Below, piece by piece: positions 1 to 9,160 of a stretch of DNA of 64,000 nucleotides; within the stretch, counting starts at the first letter, position 1, and the number at the start of each line of letters is the position of its first letter. The notes beneath the pieces were generated by a model, which was not told the origin of the DNA, did no database searches, and saw only the letters and a list, made by a program, of their open reading frames with translations. Made by a program: the position numbers and the translations under genes. The stretch is from assembly GCF_006440735.1 (NCBI RefSeq), contig NZ_VFUA01000006.1, positions 58,771 to 122,770 on the forward strand, given 5' to 3'. Source of the stretch: Mesorhizobium sp. B2-7-1. Its GTDB lineage: Bacteria; Pseudomonadota; Alphaproteobacteria; Rhizobiales; Rhizobiaceae.

Positions 1-261
1 GACCTCGCCGGGCCGCGCCATGTCGGCATCGGGCTCGATTATGCTTTCCCGGTCGAGGTCGAAGGCATCGAGGACATCATCTCCAGCAATCCGCATTTCT
101 GGCCGAAGAACGAATATCCCGAAGGCAAGACCACCTATTCCACCCCGGGCCAGACGAAAGAACTCATCGAGGTCCTGCTGCGCCGCGGCCACTCGGAACG
201 CACTGTTCGCGACGTGATGGGCGGCAACTTCATGCGGCTGGCGCGCGAGATCTGGAAATAG
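1..261 (+). CDS. Membrane dipeptidase (peptidase family M19), C-terminal fragment
   Basis: Frame 1 is open from the first base of the window to TAG at 259-261 and encodes the last 86 residues of a protein whose start lies outside the window. It contains HVGIGLDYAF and ends with the run GHSERTVRDVMGGNFMRLAR. A C-terminal GGNFxR block preceded by a short helix is typical of renal/membrane dipeptidase-like Zn enzymes (M19), which cleave dipeptides and some D-amino-acid or cyclic substrates. It lies on the same strand directly upstream of a peptide ABC transporter operon, so a role in peptide utilisation is likely. Family assignment rests only on the C-terminus; the metal ligands are not visible. 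Confidence 0.75.
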   Translation, partial: DLAGPRHVGIGLDYAFPVEVEGIEDIISSNPHFWPKNEYPEGKTTYSTPGQTKELIEVLLRRGHSERTVRDVMGGNFMRLAREIWK

Positions 262-449
262 CGATCGAAACGGCTGTCGCGTCGATCGCACATCACCGGA
301 AAAGGCGTCCCATTCGACGACATATGACGCATTTTTTTCACTAGACATATGTGTATAGCCGGGGCAGGCTGAGGCAAACAAGACCTTTGGAAGGGTCTCC
401 CGCAGCCGAGCCGGCGCTGGCGGGCAACATAAACAAGAGGGGCAGGGCA
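262..449 (+). promoter_or_regulatory. Leader of the peptide transporter operon, with a direct repeat
   Basis: This 188-bp gap separates the dipeptidase stop from the binding-protein start. It contains an AT-rich stretch (about 321-357) unlike the surrounding GC-rich DNA, with GACATATG present twice in direct orientation (319-326 and 344-351, 25 bp apart). That looks like a promoter/operator region, but no clear -35/-10 pair could be assigned. A purine-rich GAGGGGCAGGG-type ribosome binding site lies just before the ATG at 450. Confidence 0.3.
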
Positions 450-2009
450 ATGATCAAAGCCGCGAACATCAACGTGACGCGCCGTGGGGTGCTGGCCGGT
501 GCCGGGGCTCTGGGCCTCGCCTCGCTGATCTATTCCACCAAGCGCTCACAGGCGGCCGGCTCGGTTCTCAAGGTGCGCTCATATGGCGATATCCAGACGC
601 TCGATCCGGCCTTTCGTCTTGCCGCGCCCGAAGGCGATATCACCAATGTCATTTTCGCCGGCTTGGTCGTCGCCACGCCCGGTGACAGCTGGGGCTGGAA
701 GCCGATGGCAGTGGAGAAGATCGAGCAGCTCGATCCGCTCACCGTCGCCTTCAAGCTGCGCGACAATATCGGCTTCACCGACGGCTTTGGCCAGATGACG
801 GCGGAGGACGTGAAATTCTCTATCGAGCGCCTCGCCGATCCTGCCAACAAATCCCCTTATGCGGGCGACTGGGCGACGCTGAAGGAAGTCGAGATCAAGG
901 ACAAGCTCTCGGGCATCATCCATCTGAACAAGGCGTTCGCGCCGTTATGGACCTCGACCTTGCCGACGCCGTCGAGCACGATCCTGTCCAAGCGCGCCGT
1001 GACCGAGGCCGGCGGCAAGCTCGGCGTGAAGCCGGTGGCGCAGTCGGGCCCTTATCTGCTCAAGGAATGGACGCCCAAGCAGCGCACCGTGCTCGTGCGC
1101 AACCCCGACTGGAAATACGAGCAGGGCGGCTATGACGAGATCCACGTCCATCCTATCGAGGACGAAAAGACCGCCGAGCTCGGCTATGAGGCGGGCGACC
1201 TCGACTACACCTGGACGTCCGTGTCCTCGATCAAGCGGCTGAAGGAAACGCCGCCGGCCGACACCGTCGTGGTCGAGAAGCCATCGCTCGCCTTCGTCTG
1301 GCTCGGCATGAACCAGATCGCGGCGCCCTTCGACAATCCGGACCTGCGCCGCGCCGTGCAGTACGGCGTCGACCGCAAGGCCGTGGTCGACGCGGCCTAT
1401 TTCGGCGCCGCCGCCACCTCCACCGGCATCATCGCGCCTGGGCTCATCGGCCACCGCGAGAAGAACCTCTACGAATACGATCCCGACAAGGCGCGCGAGC
1501 TGGTCAACAAGGCCGGCGCCAGCGGCGTCACCGTCACGCTCGACATCCTCAACAAGGCGGAACGCCTGTCGGCGGCGCAGGTCGTGCAGGCGAACCTGCA
1601 GGACATCGGCATCAACGTCGAAATCAAGCAGAACGACAGCGGCACGTTCTGGACGCTGGGGTCGAAGCAAAACCCTTATTACAAGAAGCTCCAGATGGTG
1701 CTGTCGCGCTTCTCGATGCAGCCCGACCCGAGCTGGGCGACGGAGTGGTATACGACCAGCCAGATCGGTGAGTGGAACTGGGAGCAGTTCAGCAGCGAGG
1801 AATTCGACAAGCTGGTCACCGAAGGCAAGATCGAGCTCGACCCGGCCAAGCGCGACGTCATGTACAAGAAGATGCAGGACCTGATGGAGGAGAGCGGCTG
1901 CTACGTCTTCCTCACCCACGAGGTCACCGGCGTGATGTACCGTAAGAGTGTGGCGGCCGCCCTCAAGCCGAATGGCGAGCCCTGCTTCGCGGACTTCAAA
2001 CCTGCCTGA
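450..2009 (+). CDS. Peptide/nickel-type ABC transporter substrate-binding protein (SBP family 5)
   Basis: This 519-residue periplasmic binding protein captures the substrate for the transporter encoded downstream. The ATG at 450 is chosen over an in-frame GTG at 351 because it is preceded by a strong AGAGGGGCAGGGC ribosome binding site and directly opens a signal peptide. That peptide reads TRRGVLAG at residues 10-17 followed by a hydrophobic Ala/Leu/Gly core, with a twin-arginine look (R11-R12). The mature part has the family-5 layout: an early GDIQTLDPAF block, DVKFSIERL, and NPDWKYEQGGYDEI. Family-5 proteins bind di/oligopeptides, opines, nickel chelates or glycosides. The M19 dipeptidase and CocE hydrolase neighbours favour a peptide or acylated-peptide ligand, which is an inference. 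Confidence 0.9.
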   Translation: MIKAANINVTRRGVLAGAGALGLASLIYSTKRSQAAGSVLKVRSYGDIQTLDPAFRLAAPEGDITNVIFAGLVVATPGDSWGWKPMAVEKIEQLDPLTVAFKLRDNIGFTDGFGQMTAEDVKFSIERLADPANKSPYAGDWATLKEVEIKDKLSGIIHLNKAFAPLWTSTLPTPSSTILSKRAVTEAGGKLGVKPVAQSGPYLLKEWTPKQRTVLVRNPDWKYEQGGYDEIHVHPIEDEKTAELGYEAGDLDYTWTSVSSIKRLKETPPADTVVVEKPSLAFVWLGMNQIAAPFDNPDLRRAVQYGVDRKAVVDAAYFGAAATSTGIIAPGLIGHREKNLYEYDPDKARELVNKAGASGVTVTLDILNKAERLSAAQVVQANLQDIGINVEIKQNDSGTFWTLGSKQNPYYKKLQMVLSRFSMQPDPSWATEWYTTSQIGEWNWEQFSSEEFDKLVTEGKIELDPAKRDVMYKKMQDLMEESGCYVFLTHEVTGVMYRKSVAAALKPNGEPCFADFKPA

Positions 2010-2059
2010 CGTGATGGAAGACGACGGCACGGCGCGGGGCGGGATGGCCGGCTCCTGAG

Positions 2060-3007
2060 ATGCTCCGCTATGCGCTGAAACGACTGGGGCTGGGCATCAT
2101 CATCGTGAGCGTCGCGATGGTGATGCTGTTCGCTATGATCTATGTGATCCCGGGCGACCCGGCATCCGTGGCGCTCGGCCCGCGCGCCACGCCCGAGATG
2201 ATCCAGGCCTTGCGCAGCCGCATGGGGCTGGACCAGCCGATCTGGATCCAGTTCTTCAGGTTCTATTTCTCGGCGCTGCGCGGCGACCTCGGCACCGAGG
2301 TGCTGTCCGGGCGGCCGGTGCTGGACGTCGTGTTCGAGCAGCTGCCCTACACCCTGGCGCTGATCGCGGGCGCGATCTCATGGTCCGTGCTGCTCGGCAT
2401 TCCGCTGGGCTGCATCGCGGCGGTGCGGCGCGGCGGCTTCGTCGACCGCGTCATCGGCATCCTGTCGGTCGCGGTGATCGCGGTGCCATCCTTCGTCATC
2501 GCGATCTATTCGCTGCTGATCTTCGCCGTCGCCCTGCAGTGGCTGCCGGCCATCGGCGCCGGCGAGCCCGGCAATCTCGCCAGCCAGCTGAAACATCTTG
2601 CCCTGCCTTCGCTGGCGATCGGCGTCGGCTGGGTCGGCTACATCGCGCGCATGGTGCGTGCCTCCATGCTGGAAACGCTGGAAGCCAGCCACATCCGCAC
2701 GGCGCGCGCTTTCGGCCTGACCGATCGTCGCATCACCTATTCCTATGCCTTGCGTATCGCCATCCTGCCGACCGTCACGCTGCTCGGCGTCGGCATCGGC
2801 AACATGGTGTCTTCGGCCGTCTTCGCCGAGATCGTCTTTGCCCGCCCCGGCATCGGCAAGCTGGTCTACGAGGCGATCTCGGTGCGCAATTATCCGGTCG
2901 TCACCGGCGCCGTGCTGGTGACGACGGTTTTCTTCGTCGTCGTGAACGCTCTCGCCGACATCCTCATTGGTGCGTTGGACCCCCGTGTCAGAACAAGTCT
3001 TAATTGA
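2060..3007 (+). CDS. ABC transporter permease, DppB/OppB type
   Basis: A 315-residue inner-membrane protein with about six hydrophobic segments, the first at residues 10-30 (GLGIIIVSVAMVMLFAMIYV). The N-terminal GDP-x-SVALGPRATPEMI and the cytoplasmic EAA loop near residues 215-240 (RTARAFGLTDRRI) are characteristic of the BPD_transp_1 family subgroup DppB/OppB. It should pair with the DppC-like permease next to it to form the translocation channel. It starts 50 bp after the binding-protein stop, and its 3' end overlaps the next gene by about 23 bp, indicating translational coupling. Confidence 0.92.
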   Translation: MLRYALKRLGLGIIIVSVAMVMLFAMIYVIPGDPASVALGPRATPEMIQALRSRMGLDQPIWIQFFRFYFSALRGDLGTEVLSGRPVLDVVFEQLPYTLALIAGAISWSVLLGIPLGCIAAVRRGGFVDRVIGILSVAVIAVPSFVIAIYSLLIFAVALQWLPAIGAGEPGNLASQLKHLALPSLAIGVGWVGYIARMVRASMLETLEASHIRTARAFGLTDRRITYSYALRIAILPTVTLLGVGIGNMVSSAVFAEIVFARPGIGKLVYEAISVRNYPVVTGAVLVTTVFFVVVNALADILIGALDPRVRTSLN

Positions 3008-3872
3008 CCGGCCATCGCGGCAGCGCGTCGCCAAGATCGGCCGCGTGCTTCGGCGCATCCTTCGCGAGCCGCTCGGCGCGTTCGGTCTCACCCTGGTCGT
3101 GATCGTCGTTCTGTCGGCTGTCTTCGCCGACGTGCTTACCAGCTATTCACCGACGAAGCTCGCGCCGGCCGAGCGCTTCGCGCCCGCGAGCCTGCAGCAC
3201 CTGCTCGGCACCGACCATCTTGGACGCGACCTGTTCTCGCGTGTGCTCCATGGCGGCCGCATCGCGCTGGCCATTGCGCTTGGCGCGACCGGCCTGTCGC
3301 TCATCGGCGGCATCGTGCTCGGGCTCATCGCCGGCTACGGGCCGCGCTGGCTCGACAATCTGATGCTCCTGCTCTTCGATGCCATCAAGAGCTTCCCGAC
3401 CGTGATGCTGGCGCTCACGCTGGTCACGCTGACCGGACCTTCGCTGCTTGCGGTGCTGATCGTGGTCGTGCTGGTCAATGTGCCCGGCTATGCCCGCATC
3501 ATCAGGACACAGACGCTTGTCCTGAAGTCGGCCGAGCATGTCATGGCGGCGCGCTCGATGGGCGCGAGCACCGCGCGCATCCTCACCATCCACATATTGC
3601 CCAACGTCATCGGCCCGATCCTCATCCTCGCATCGATGGACATCCCGGTCGTCGTGGCGATCGAGGCGGGTCTGAGCTTCCTCGGCCTCGGCGTCAGGCC
3701 GCCTCTGCCAAGCTGGGGCGCGATCCTGAACGACGGCTTCGTCAACATCCGCGATTCATACTGGATCGTGGTCGCCGGCGGCCTGCCGATCATCCTCACC
3801 ACGCTCGGCTTCACCTTCCTCGGCGAGACCCTGCGCGACGTTTTCGACCCCCGGCTGAAGAGGCGCGAATGA
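2985..3872 (+). CDS. ABC transporter permease, DppC/OppC type
   Basis: The second channel subunit, 295 residues if the GTG at 2985 is used (VSEQVLIDRPS). TTG at 2967 and GTG at 2970 are alternative in-frame starts, and all lie inside the end of the upstream permease. The N-terminal cytoplasmic stretch, the first membrane segment with GLTLVVIVVLSAVFAD, and the block LLGTDHLGRDLFSRVLHGGR are typical of DppC/OppC proteins. The EAA loop (AARSMGASTARI) is near residue 185. The stop overlaps the next gene by ATGA. Family confidence is high; the exact start is uncertain. Confidence 0.9.
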   Translation: MSEQVLIDRPSRQRVAKIGRVLRRILREPLGAFGLTLVVIVVLSAVFADVLTSYSPTKLAPAERFAPASLQHLLGTDHLGRDLFSRVLHGGRIALAIALGATGLSLIGGIVLGLIAGYGPRWLDNLMLLLFDAIKSFPTVMLALTLVTLTGPSLLAVLIVVVLVNVPGYARIIRTQTLVLKSAEHVMAARSMGASTARILTIHILPNVIGPILILASMDIPVVVAIEAGLSFLGLGVRPPLPSWGAILNDGFVNIRDSYWIVVAGGLPIILTTLGFTFLGETLRDVFDPRLKRRE

Positions 3873-4849
3873 CCGTCCTCGACGTCAAGGACCTCAGCGT
3901 CGACTTCGCCACCGAAGCCGGCACGTTGCAGGCGCTGCGCAAGGTGAGCCTGAAGGTGCCGGCGAACCGGATCGTCGGCGTCGTCGGCGAGTCGGGCTGC
4001 GGAAAATCGACGCTGATCAACGCCGTTCTCGGCCTGCTCGCCGACAATGGCAGGGTCACGGCAGGCCAGATCCTGTTCGAGGGCAAAAGCGATCTCGTTC
4101 ATCTCGACGGCACAGGCATGCGGGCGCTGCGCGGTCAGAGGATCGCAACCGTCTTCCAGGACCCGATGGGGGCGCTGAACCCGGTGCTGTCCGTGGGTAA
4201 GCAGATGCGCGACATCCAGTACCGCTCCGGACGGTCGCGCAAGGAGAAGGACGCGCTCTCCGTCGAGATGCTGCGCAAAGTCCGCATTCCAGATCCCGAG
4301 CACCGACTGGCGCAGTTTCCGCACGAATTCTCGGGTGGCATGAAGCAGCGTATCGCCATCGCCATGGCGCTGCTGATGCGGCCCTCGCTGCTGATTGCCG
4401 ACGAGCCGACGACGGCGCTCGACGCCACGCTCGAAGTCGCCATCATCGAGTTGCTCAAGGACCTGCAGAAGCAGATCGGCTGCTCCGTGCTGTTCATCTC
4501 GCATCATCTGGGCGTCATCGCCGAGCTGTGCGACGAGATGATCGTCATGTATGCCGGCGAAGTGGTCGAACGCGGCTCGACCCGCGACATCTTCCACAAC
4601 CCGCGACATCCCTACACGAAGAAGCTGCTCGCTTGCGATCCGGCAAGGCTCGCGCGCCGCGAGCCGCGGCTGCCCACCATTCCCGGTACGCTGCCGGACC
4701 TGCGCAACCGCCCCAAGGGCTGCGTTTTCCAGTCACGCTGCGAGCTAGCGGACGACGTCTGCTCCACGATGCCGCCCGACACAGCGCTGAGCACGTCCCA
4801 TGTCGCGCGATGCTGGCACACCGACGAGACGGCCGGAGCGGCCGCATGA
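3869..4849 (+). CDS. Peptide ABC transporter ATP-binding protein, DppD/OppD type
   Basis: A 326-residue ATPase. The Walker A motif GESGCGKST is at residues 40-48, the signature FSGGMKQR near 153, and Walker B with ADEPTTALD follows. The C-terminal extension with GCVFQSRCELADDVC is the oligopeptide-transporter C-terminal domain, whose Cys cluster can hold an Fe-S centre in some members. It overlaps the upstream permease and the downstream ATPase by ATGA on both sides, so the four transporter subunits are translationally coupled. It energises import together with the DppF-like subunit. Confidence 0.93.
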   Translation: MTVLDVKDLSVDFATEAGTLQALRKVSLKVPANRIVGVVGESGCGKSTLINAVLGLLADNGRVTAGQILFEGKSDLVHLDGTGMRALRGQRIATVFQDPMGALNPVLSVGKQMRDIQYRSGRSRKEKDALSVEMLRKVRIPDPEHRLAQFPHEFSGGMKQRIAIAMALLMRPSLLIADEPTTALDATLEVAIIELLKDLQKQIGCSVLFISHHLGVIAELCDEMIVMYAGEVVERGSTRDIFHNPRHPYTKKLLACDPARLARREPRLPTIPGTLPDLRNRPKGCVFQSRCELADDVCSTMPPDTALSTSHVARCWHTDETAGAAA

Positions 4850-5856
4850 CGACAGAGCCCCTGCTTTCCGTTTCCGATCTTCGGGTGCGTTTCCGCATCG
4901 GCGGCATGATGAGCGCGCTGGCCGGCCGGCGGACGGAAATAGAAGCCGTCTCCGGCGTCGGCTTCACGCTGGAGCGCGGCCAGACGCTTGCGCTGGTCGG
5001 CGAATCCGGATCGGGCAAGACGACGCTGGCGCGCGCCGTCGACGGGCTGCAGCCGGCCGCGGGCGGCTCGATCCGCTTCGAGGGCCGCGAGTTGCGCGAC
5101 CTGCCGAAGAAGGACTGGAAGCCGCTCCGGCGCAAGATGTCGATGATGTTCCAGGACCCGGTCGGCTCGCTGTCGCCGCGCCTCAGCGTCCGGTCGCTGC
5201 TGGCGGAGCCTTTCGCCATCCACGGCCTGTCCGGCCGCAGCCTCGATGCCGAGGTCGAGCGCCTGCTCGCCCTGGTCGGACTGCCGCGCGATTTCGCCGA
5301 CCGTTATCCGCACCAGCTCTCCGGCGGCCAGGCACGCCGGGTCGGCGTCGCAAGGGCCGTCGCGCTCGACCCGGAGCTGATCATCGCCGACGAACCGACA
5401 GCCGGGCTCGACGTATCGATCCAGGGCGAGGTGCTCAACCTGCTCAACGACCTGCGCGACCGCATGGGCCTGTCGATGCTCATCATCACCCACAATCTGC
5501 ACGTGGTCCGGCAGATCGCCGACCGGATGGCGGTGATGTATCTCGGGCGCTTCGTCGAGGAAGGCGAGACCGAGGCGATTTTCCGGGCGCCGCATCATCC
5601 CTACACAGCGGCATTGCTGTCCGCGAACCCCGAACCAGATCCGGACAAGGTGCATAACCGCATCGCGCTGCCGGCCGAAGTGCCATCGCTGCTCGACAGG
5701 CCTTCGGGCTGCGAGTTCCACACACGCTGTCCGTTCGCGCAAGACATCTGCCGGACGCAGGCACCCACCCCGTCCGCGCTCGGCTCGAGCCGGCTCACCT
5801 GTCACTTCCCGCTCAATGCCGGCCCAAGCGCCGTCGAGGCAATCGCCGCAAGTTAA
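4846..5856 (+). CDS. Peptide ABC transporter ATP-binding protein, DppF/OppF type
   Basis: The second ATPase of the transporter, 336 residues from the ATG at 4846, which overlaps the previous stop (ATGA). The frame stays open upstream inside dppD, but that stretch carries no family similarity. Walker A is GESGSGKTT, the signature is LSGGQARRVGVARA, Walker B is LIIADEPTAGLD, and the H-loop is ITHNLHVV. The C-terminal GCEFHTRCPFAQDIC cluster matches the OppDF C-terminal domain. It forms the ATPase heterodimer with the gene before it. A 14-bp gap leads to the hydrolase gene. Confidence 0.93.
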   Translation: MTTEPLLSVSDLRVRFRIGGMMSALAGRRTEIEAVSGVGFTLERGQTLALVGESGSGKTTLARAVDGLQPAAGGSIRFEGRELRDLPKKDWKPLRRKMSMMFQDPVGSLSPRLSVRSLLAEPFAIHGLSGRSLDAEVERLLALVGLPRDFADRYPHQLSGGQARRVGVARAVALDPELIIADEPTAGLDVSIQGEVLNLLNDLRDRMGLSMLIITHNLHVVRQIADRMAVMYLGRFVEEGETEAIFRAPHHPYTAALLSANPEPDPDKVHNRIALPAEVPSLLDRPSGCEFHTRCPFAQDICRTQAPTPSALGSSRLTCHFPLNAGPSAVEAIAAS

Positions 5857-5870
5857 AGAAGGTCCGTCCG

Positions 5871-7898
5871 ATGAAAGACATCCGCGTGGTCACCGATTTC
5901 CCGCGCAAAGTCCGTGAGATCGAGAACCTGTGGATCCCGATGCCGGACGGCGTGAAGCTCGCCGCGCGCATCTGGCTTCCGGAGGACGCCGGGGCCGATC
6001 CGGTGCCGGCCATCCTCGAATACCTGCCCTACCGTAAGCGCGACGGAACGGTGGAGCGCGACGCGCTCACCCATCCCTATTTCGCCGGCCACGGCTATGC
6101 CGGCGTGCGGGTCGACATGCGCGGCACCGGCGACAGCGAAGGCGTCTGCAAGGGCGAATATCTGAAGCAGGAACAGGACGATTGTCTCGCCGTCATCGAA
6201 TGGCTGGCGGAGCAGCCTTGGTGCTCGGGCGCGGTCGGCATGATCGGCATCAGCTGGGGCGGCTTCAACGGGCTCCAGGTCGCCGCCCGTCGCCCGCCGG
6301 CGCTGAAGGCAGTGATCTCGCTCTGCTCCACTGACGACCGCTATAACGACGACGTCCACTATCTCGGCGGCGCGCAGATGTGCGACAATCTGTTGTGGGG
6401 CACGACCGCCTGGGCAATCGCCATGACGCCGCCCGATCCGCTGATCGTCGGCGACCGTTGGCGTCAGATGTGGGAGGGTCGCCTCAACGGCAACGGCATA
6501 TGGATGCAGGACTGGTTCGAGCATCAGCGCCGCGACGACTTCTACAAGCACGGCTCGATCTGCGAGGACTATGCCGACGTTGAGATTCCCGTCTATGCGG
6601 TCGGCGGCTGGGCGGACGGTTATCCGAACCCGATCTTCCGCATGCTCGAAAGCCTGCCGGGCGTCCGCAAGGGGCTGATCGGCCCGTGGGGCCACAAATA
6701 TCCGCATTTCGCCATGCCGGGGCCGCGCATGGGCTTTCTCCAGGAATGCCTGCGCTGGTGGGACCAGTATCTCAAGGGCATCGACACAGGTATCGCCGAC
6801 GAACCCATGCTGCGCGCCTGGATGCAGGACCCGGCGGCGCCGGCCGCGATCTATGACGAGCGCCCCGGGCGCTGGGTGGCGGAACCGTCCTGGCCGGGTC
6901 CCGGCGTCGGCCAGCACACCCTCGCGCTCTCGCCCGGCAAACTCGCCGAAGACGCCGGCAGCGACGATGTCCTGACGATCCGCTCGCCCTCAACGGCGGG
7001 GCTCTCCTCTGGCGCGTGGTGCGGCTACGGCGTGCTGCCGACCTTGCCGGTCGACCAGCGCATGGAGGCCGGCAACGCGCTCGTCTTCGAGACCGAGCTG
7101 CTGGAGGAAGCCGTGGAAATCCTCGGCTTCCCGGAATTCGAAGTGAAGCTCGCCTCGGACAAGCCGGTCGCGCTGATCTCCGCGACCCTGTCGTTGGTGC
7201 AGGAAGACGGCGCCGCCTCGCGCGTGAGCTACGGCGTCCTCAACCTCACGCACAGGCATGACGATCTAGATCTCAAACCGATGACGCCGGGCGAGGCCGA
7301 GGCGGTGCGCTTCAAATTGCGCTGCTGCGGCCAGCGCTTCGAGAAAGGCCAGCGCATCCGGCTCGCCATCGCCACCGGGCATTGGCCGATCGTCTTCCCG
7401 GGGCCGGAGAACGCGACGCTTTCGATCTATTGCGCCGGCAGCAGACTGATCCTGCCGGTGCGCAAGCCGCAGCCGCTCGACAAGACGCTCGCGGCATTCA
7501 AGGGGCCGGAAAGCGCCGCGCCGATGACGCAGGAAGTGATCAAGGCGGGCGAGCCTTTCCGGCGCGAGGTGACCACGAACCAGATCACCGGCGAGGCCAC
7601 CTACACAGTCGTCATCGACGGCGGCACGGTGCGCCATCCGCATACCGGGATCACCCTGTCGCAGAGACAGACCGAGATCTTCATCGTCCACCCGGACGAT
7701 CCGAACTCGGCGCGCGGGACCGTGACCTGGGACAAGACCTATTCGCGCGGCGACTGGAACGCCCGTGTTTCGGTCTCCGCCACGGTGCGCGCATTGCGCG
7801 ATGTCTGGCGCATGGAAACGCATCTCATCGCCCGCGCCGGCGAGGAGGTCGTGGTCGACCGCGAGGAAGTCAAGGAATTTCTACGCGATCTGAATTGA
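5871..7898 (+). CDS. CocE/NonD family serine hydrolase (X-Pro dipeptidyl-peptidase S15 type)
   Basis: A 675-residue alpha/beta hydrolase. The nucleophile elbow is GISWGG with Ser128. The family's other triad residues fit Asp249 in GGWADGY and His275 in GPWGHKYP. The N-terminal block IPMPDGVKLAARIWLP and the C-terminal jelly-roll domain (about 430-560, with EFEVKLASDKP) match CocE/X-Pro peptidase proteins. The last 120 residues are a further domain common in rhizobial members. No signal peptide is visible, so it acts in the cytoplasm on what the transporter imports. Characterised members cleave X-Pro peptides, cocaine or cephalosporin esters; the substrate here is unknown. It is the last gene of the operon. 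Confidence 0.88.
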   Translation: MKDIRVVTDFPRKVREIENLWIPMPDGVKLAARIWLPEDAGADPVPAILEYLPYRKRDGTVERDALTHPYFAGHGYAGVRVDMRGTGDSEGVCKGEYLKQEQDDCLAVIEWLAEQPWCSGAVGMIGISWGGFNGLQVAARRPPALKAVISLCSTDDRYNDDVHYLGGAQMCDNLLWGTTAWAIAMTPPDPLIVGDRWRQMWEGRLNGNGIWMQDWFEHQRRDDFYKHGSICEDYADVEIPVYAVGGWADGYPNPIFRMLESLPGVRKGLIGPWGHKYPHFAMPGPRMGFLQECLRWWDQYLKGIDTGIADEPMLRAWMQDPAAPAAIYDERPGRWVAEPSWPGPGVGQHTLALSPGKLAEDAGSDDVLTIRSPSTAGLSSGAWCGYGVLPTLPVDQRMEAGNALVFETELLEEAVEILGFPEFEVKLASDKPVALISATLSLVQEDGAASRVSYGVLNLTHRHDDLDLKPMTPGEAEAVRFKLRCCGQRFEKGQRIRLAIATGHWPIVFPGPENATLSIYCAGSRLILPVRKPQPLDKTLAAFKGPESAAPMTQEVIKAGEPFRREVTTNQITGEATYTVVIDGGTVRHPHTGITLSQRQTEIFIVHPDDPNSARGTVTWDKTYSRGDWNARVSVSATVRALRDVWRMETHLIARAGEEVVVDREEVKEFLRDLN

Positions 7899-7921
7899 AG
7901 TGATCGCGGAACGGGGAGCGG

Positions 7922-8584
7922 TCAGCCGGGGCTTTTCAGCAGCATCTTTTCGGCGAAGGCCTCGACCTCTCCTGCACGAGGCTCTTCACCGGTGTGCGTG
8001 AGCAGGTAGGCCGGCGTCAGGAAAAGACGGTTGCTGACCGGCTCGACGATCTCGAGCGAGTAGTAGCCGATCTGCGTGAAATAGAGCACGCGCGCCCGCA
8101 CGAACGCTTCCGTGTCGGCATAGCCGTGCCGCGAGAACATCGCGCGGACGGCGTCGACCCGCGTATCGTCTTCCTCGCTGACGATCCGATGCACATTGGC
8201 GGACTGGCGCGACCAGGCGCGCACGGCGAAATCCAGCCGCGGATTGAACAGCGATTCATCCAGCCAGCACTCGAAGACATTGAGCACCGCCTGCGTGATC
8301 GACGCGGCCGGCCGGCCGGCCTGCTCGACGATGAAACGCGTGTTGTTGTTGCGCCAGTAGTCCAGCAGTTGGTCGAGCAGGTCCTGGCGGCTCTTGAAGT
8401 ACCAGTAGAAACTGGAACGGGAAACGTTCAGCTTCTGCCCCAGCGCAAGCACGCGCACCGCTTCGACGCCTTCGGAGATCAACGTCTCCAGCGCGAGGTT
8501 CATCCAGTCCTCGCGCGTCACCTTTGTATTGCCGATCAGACCGGACCGCCGCATGACTTCATCAGCATTGGAATCGGAGAACAT
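7922..8584 (-). CDS. TetR family transcriptional regulator
   Basis: A 220-residue repressor-type protein. The N-terminal helix-turn-helix, about residues 22-70, contains ALGQKLNVSRSSFYWYFKSR, the TetR recognition helix pattern followed by the usual Tyr-x-x-F-K. The remaining helical domain would bind an inducer. It is convergent with the hydrolase operon (23-bp gap) and lies 51 bp downstream of soxG on the same strand, so it may be co-transcribed with soxBDAG. Its target could be either operon; the sequence does not decide. Confidence 0.9.
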   Translation of the reverse strand: MFSDSNADEVMRRSGLIGNTKVTREDWMNLALETLISEGVEAVRVLALGQKLNVSRSSFYWYFKSRQDLLDQLLDYWRNNNTRFIVEQAGRPAASITQAVLNVFECWLDESLFNPRLDFAVRAWSRQSANVHRIVSEEDDTRVDAVRAMFSRHGYADTEAFVRARVLYFTQIGYYSLEIVEPVSNRLFLTPAYLLTHTGEEPRAGEVEAFAEKMLLKSPG

Positions 8585-8635
8585 AGCGGGCCGGCCAAGT
8601 TTGAACGCCGGCTAGATAGACCTGAAACCACCCCA

Positions 8636-9160
8636 CTACAACACTTGCGCTTGTTCGAACCACTCCCAAAGATACGGGGCAAGGCCGCGGTCGACGTGGA
8701 GCCGCGCCCGATCGGAGTCGCCGAACCGGTAGAAGAGAACGCCGGCGCCGGCAAAGAGGATCGAAGCCGAGCGGCTTGCTGCCCCCGGATCCAGCGCCGT
8801 GCCCCTGGCGATCAAGCGGTCCAGGCCGGGTCCCTCGATCTCGAACACATGCAGTCCGGCGTCCATGACCGTGACCGCGAAACCGGCGGCGTGCCAGCCG
8901 GCCACGATGGGGAATGGCTGTCCCCCGACCGCGAGAACGCGGTCGCGCGCGATCCGCACCATGTATTTGTTGCCGTTGGCAATTGCGCCGGCTCCGACAC
9001 CTTCGCCAGCAAGCCCGGAAGCCTTCGACCAAGCCGCAAGGTCGCCGCTGACCAGAAGCTGGTTCAGCCCGCCAAGCGTTCGCACGCTGACGCTGCCTTT
9101 GCTAAGCGTAGCAGTGGCGAAGTCGGGCGCCGCCGGCCACTTTTCGGCAAGGTTACGCAT
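8636..9160 (-). CDS. soxG: Sarcosine oxidase gamma subunit
   Basis: The small subunit of heterotetrameric sarcosine oxidase, 174 residues. The start is the ATG at 9160-9158 (MRNLAEKWPAAPDF), which overlaps the soxA stop (ATGCGTAA junction). The open frame continues further upstream inside soxA but only as noise. It has the weak GcvT-like fold sequence typical of SoxG (VRTLGGLNQLLVSGDLAAW, GPGLDRLIARGTALD), where it interacts with the alpha subunit. It is the last of four sox genes. Low sequence conservation in this family means the assignment is strengthened mainly by operon position. Confidence 0.9.
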   Translation of the reverse strand: MRNLAEKWPAAPDFATATLSKGSVSVRTLGGLNQLLVSGDLAAWSKASGLAGEGVGAGAIANGNKYMVRIARDRVLAVGGQPFPIVAGWHAAGFAVTVMDAGLHVFEIEGPGLDRLIARGTALDPGAASRSASILFAGAGVLFYRFGDSDRARLHVDRGLAPYLWEWFEQAQVL

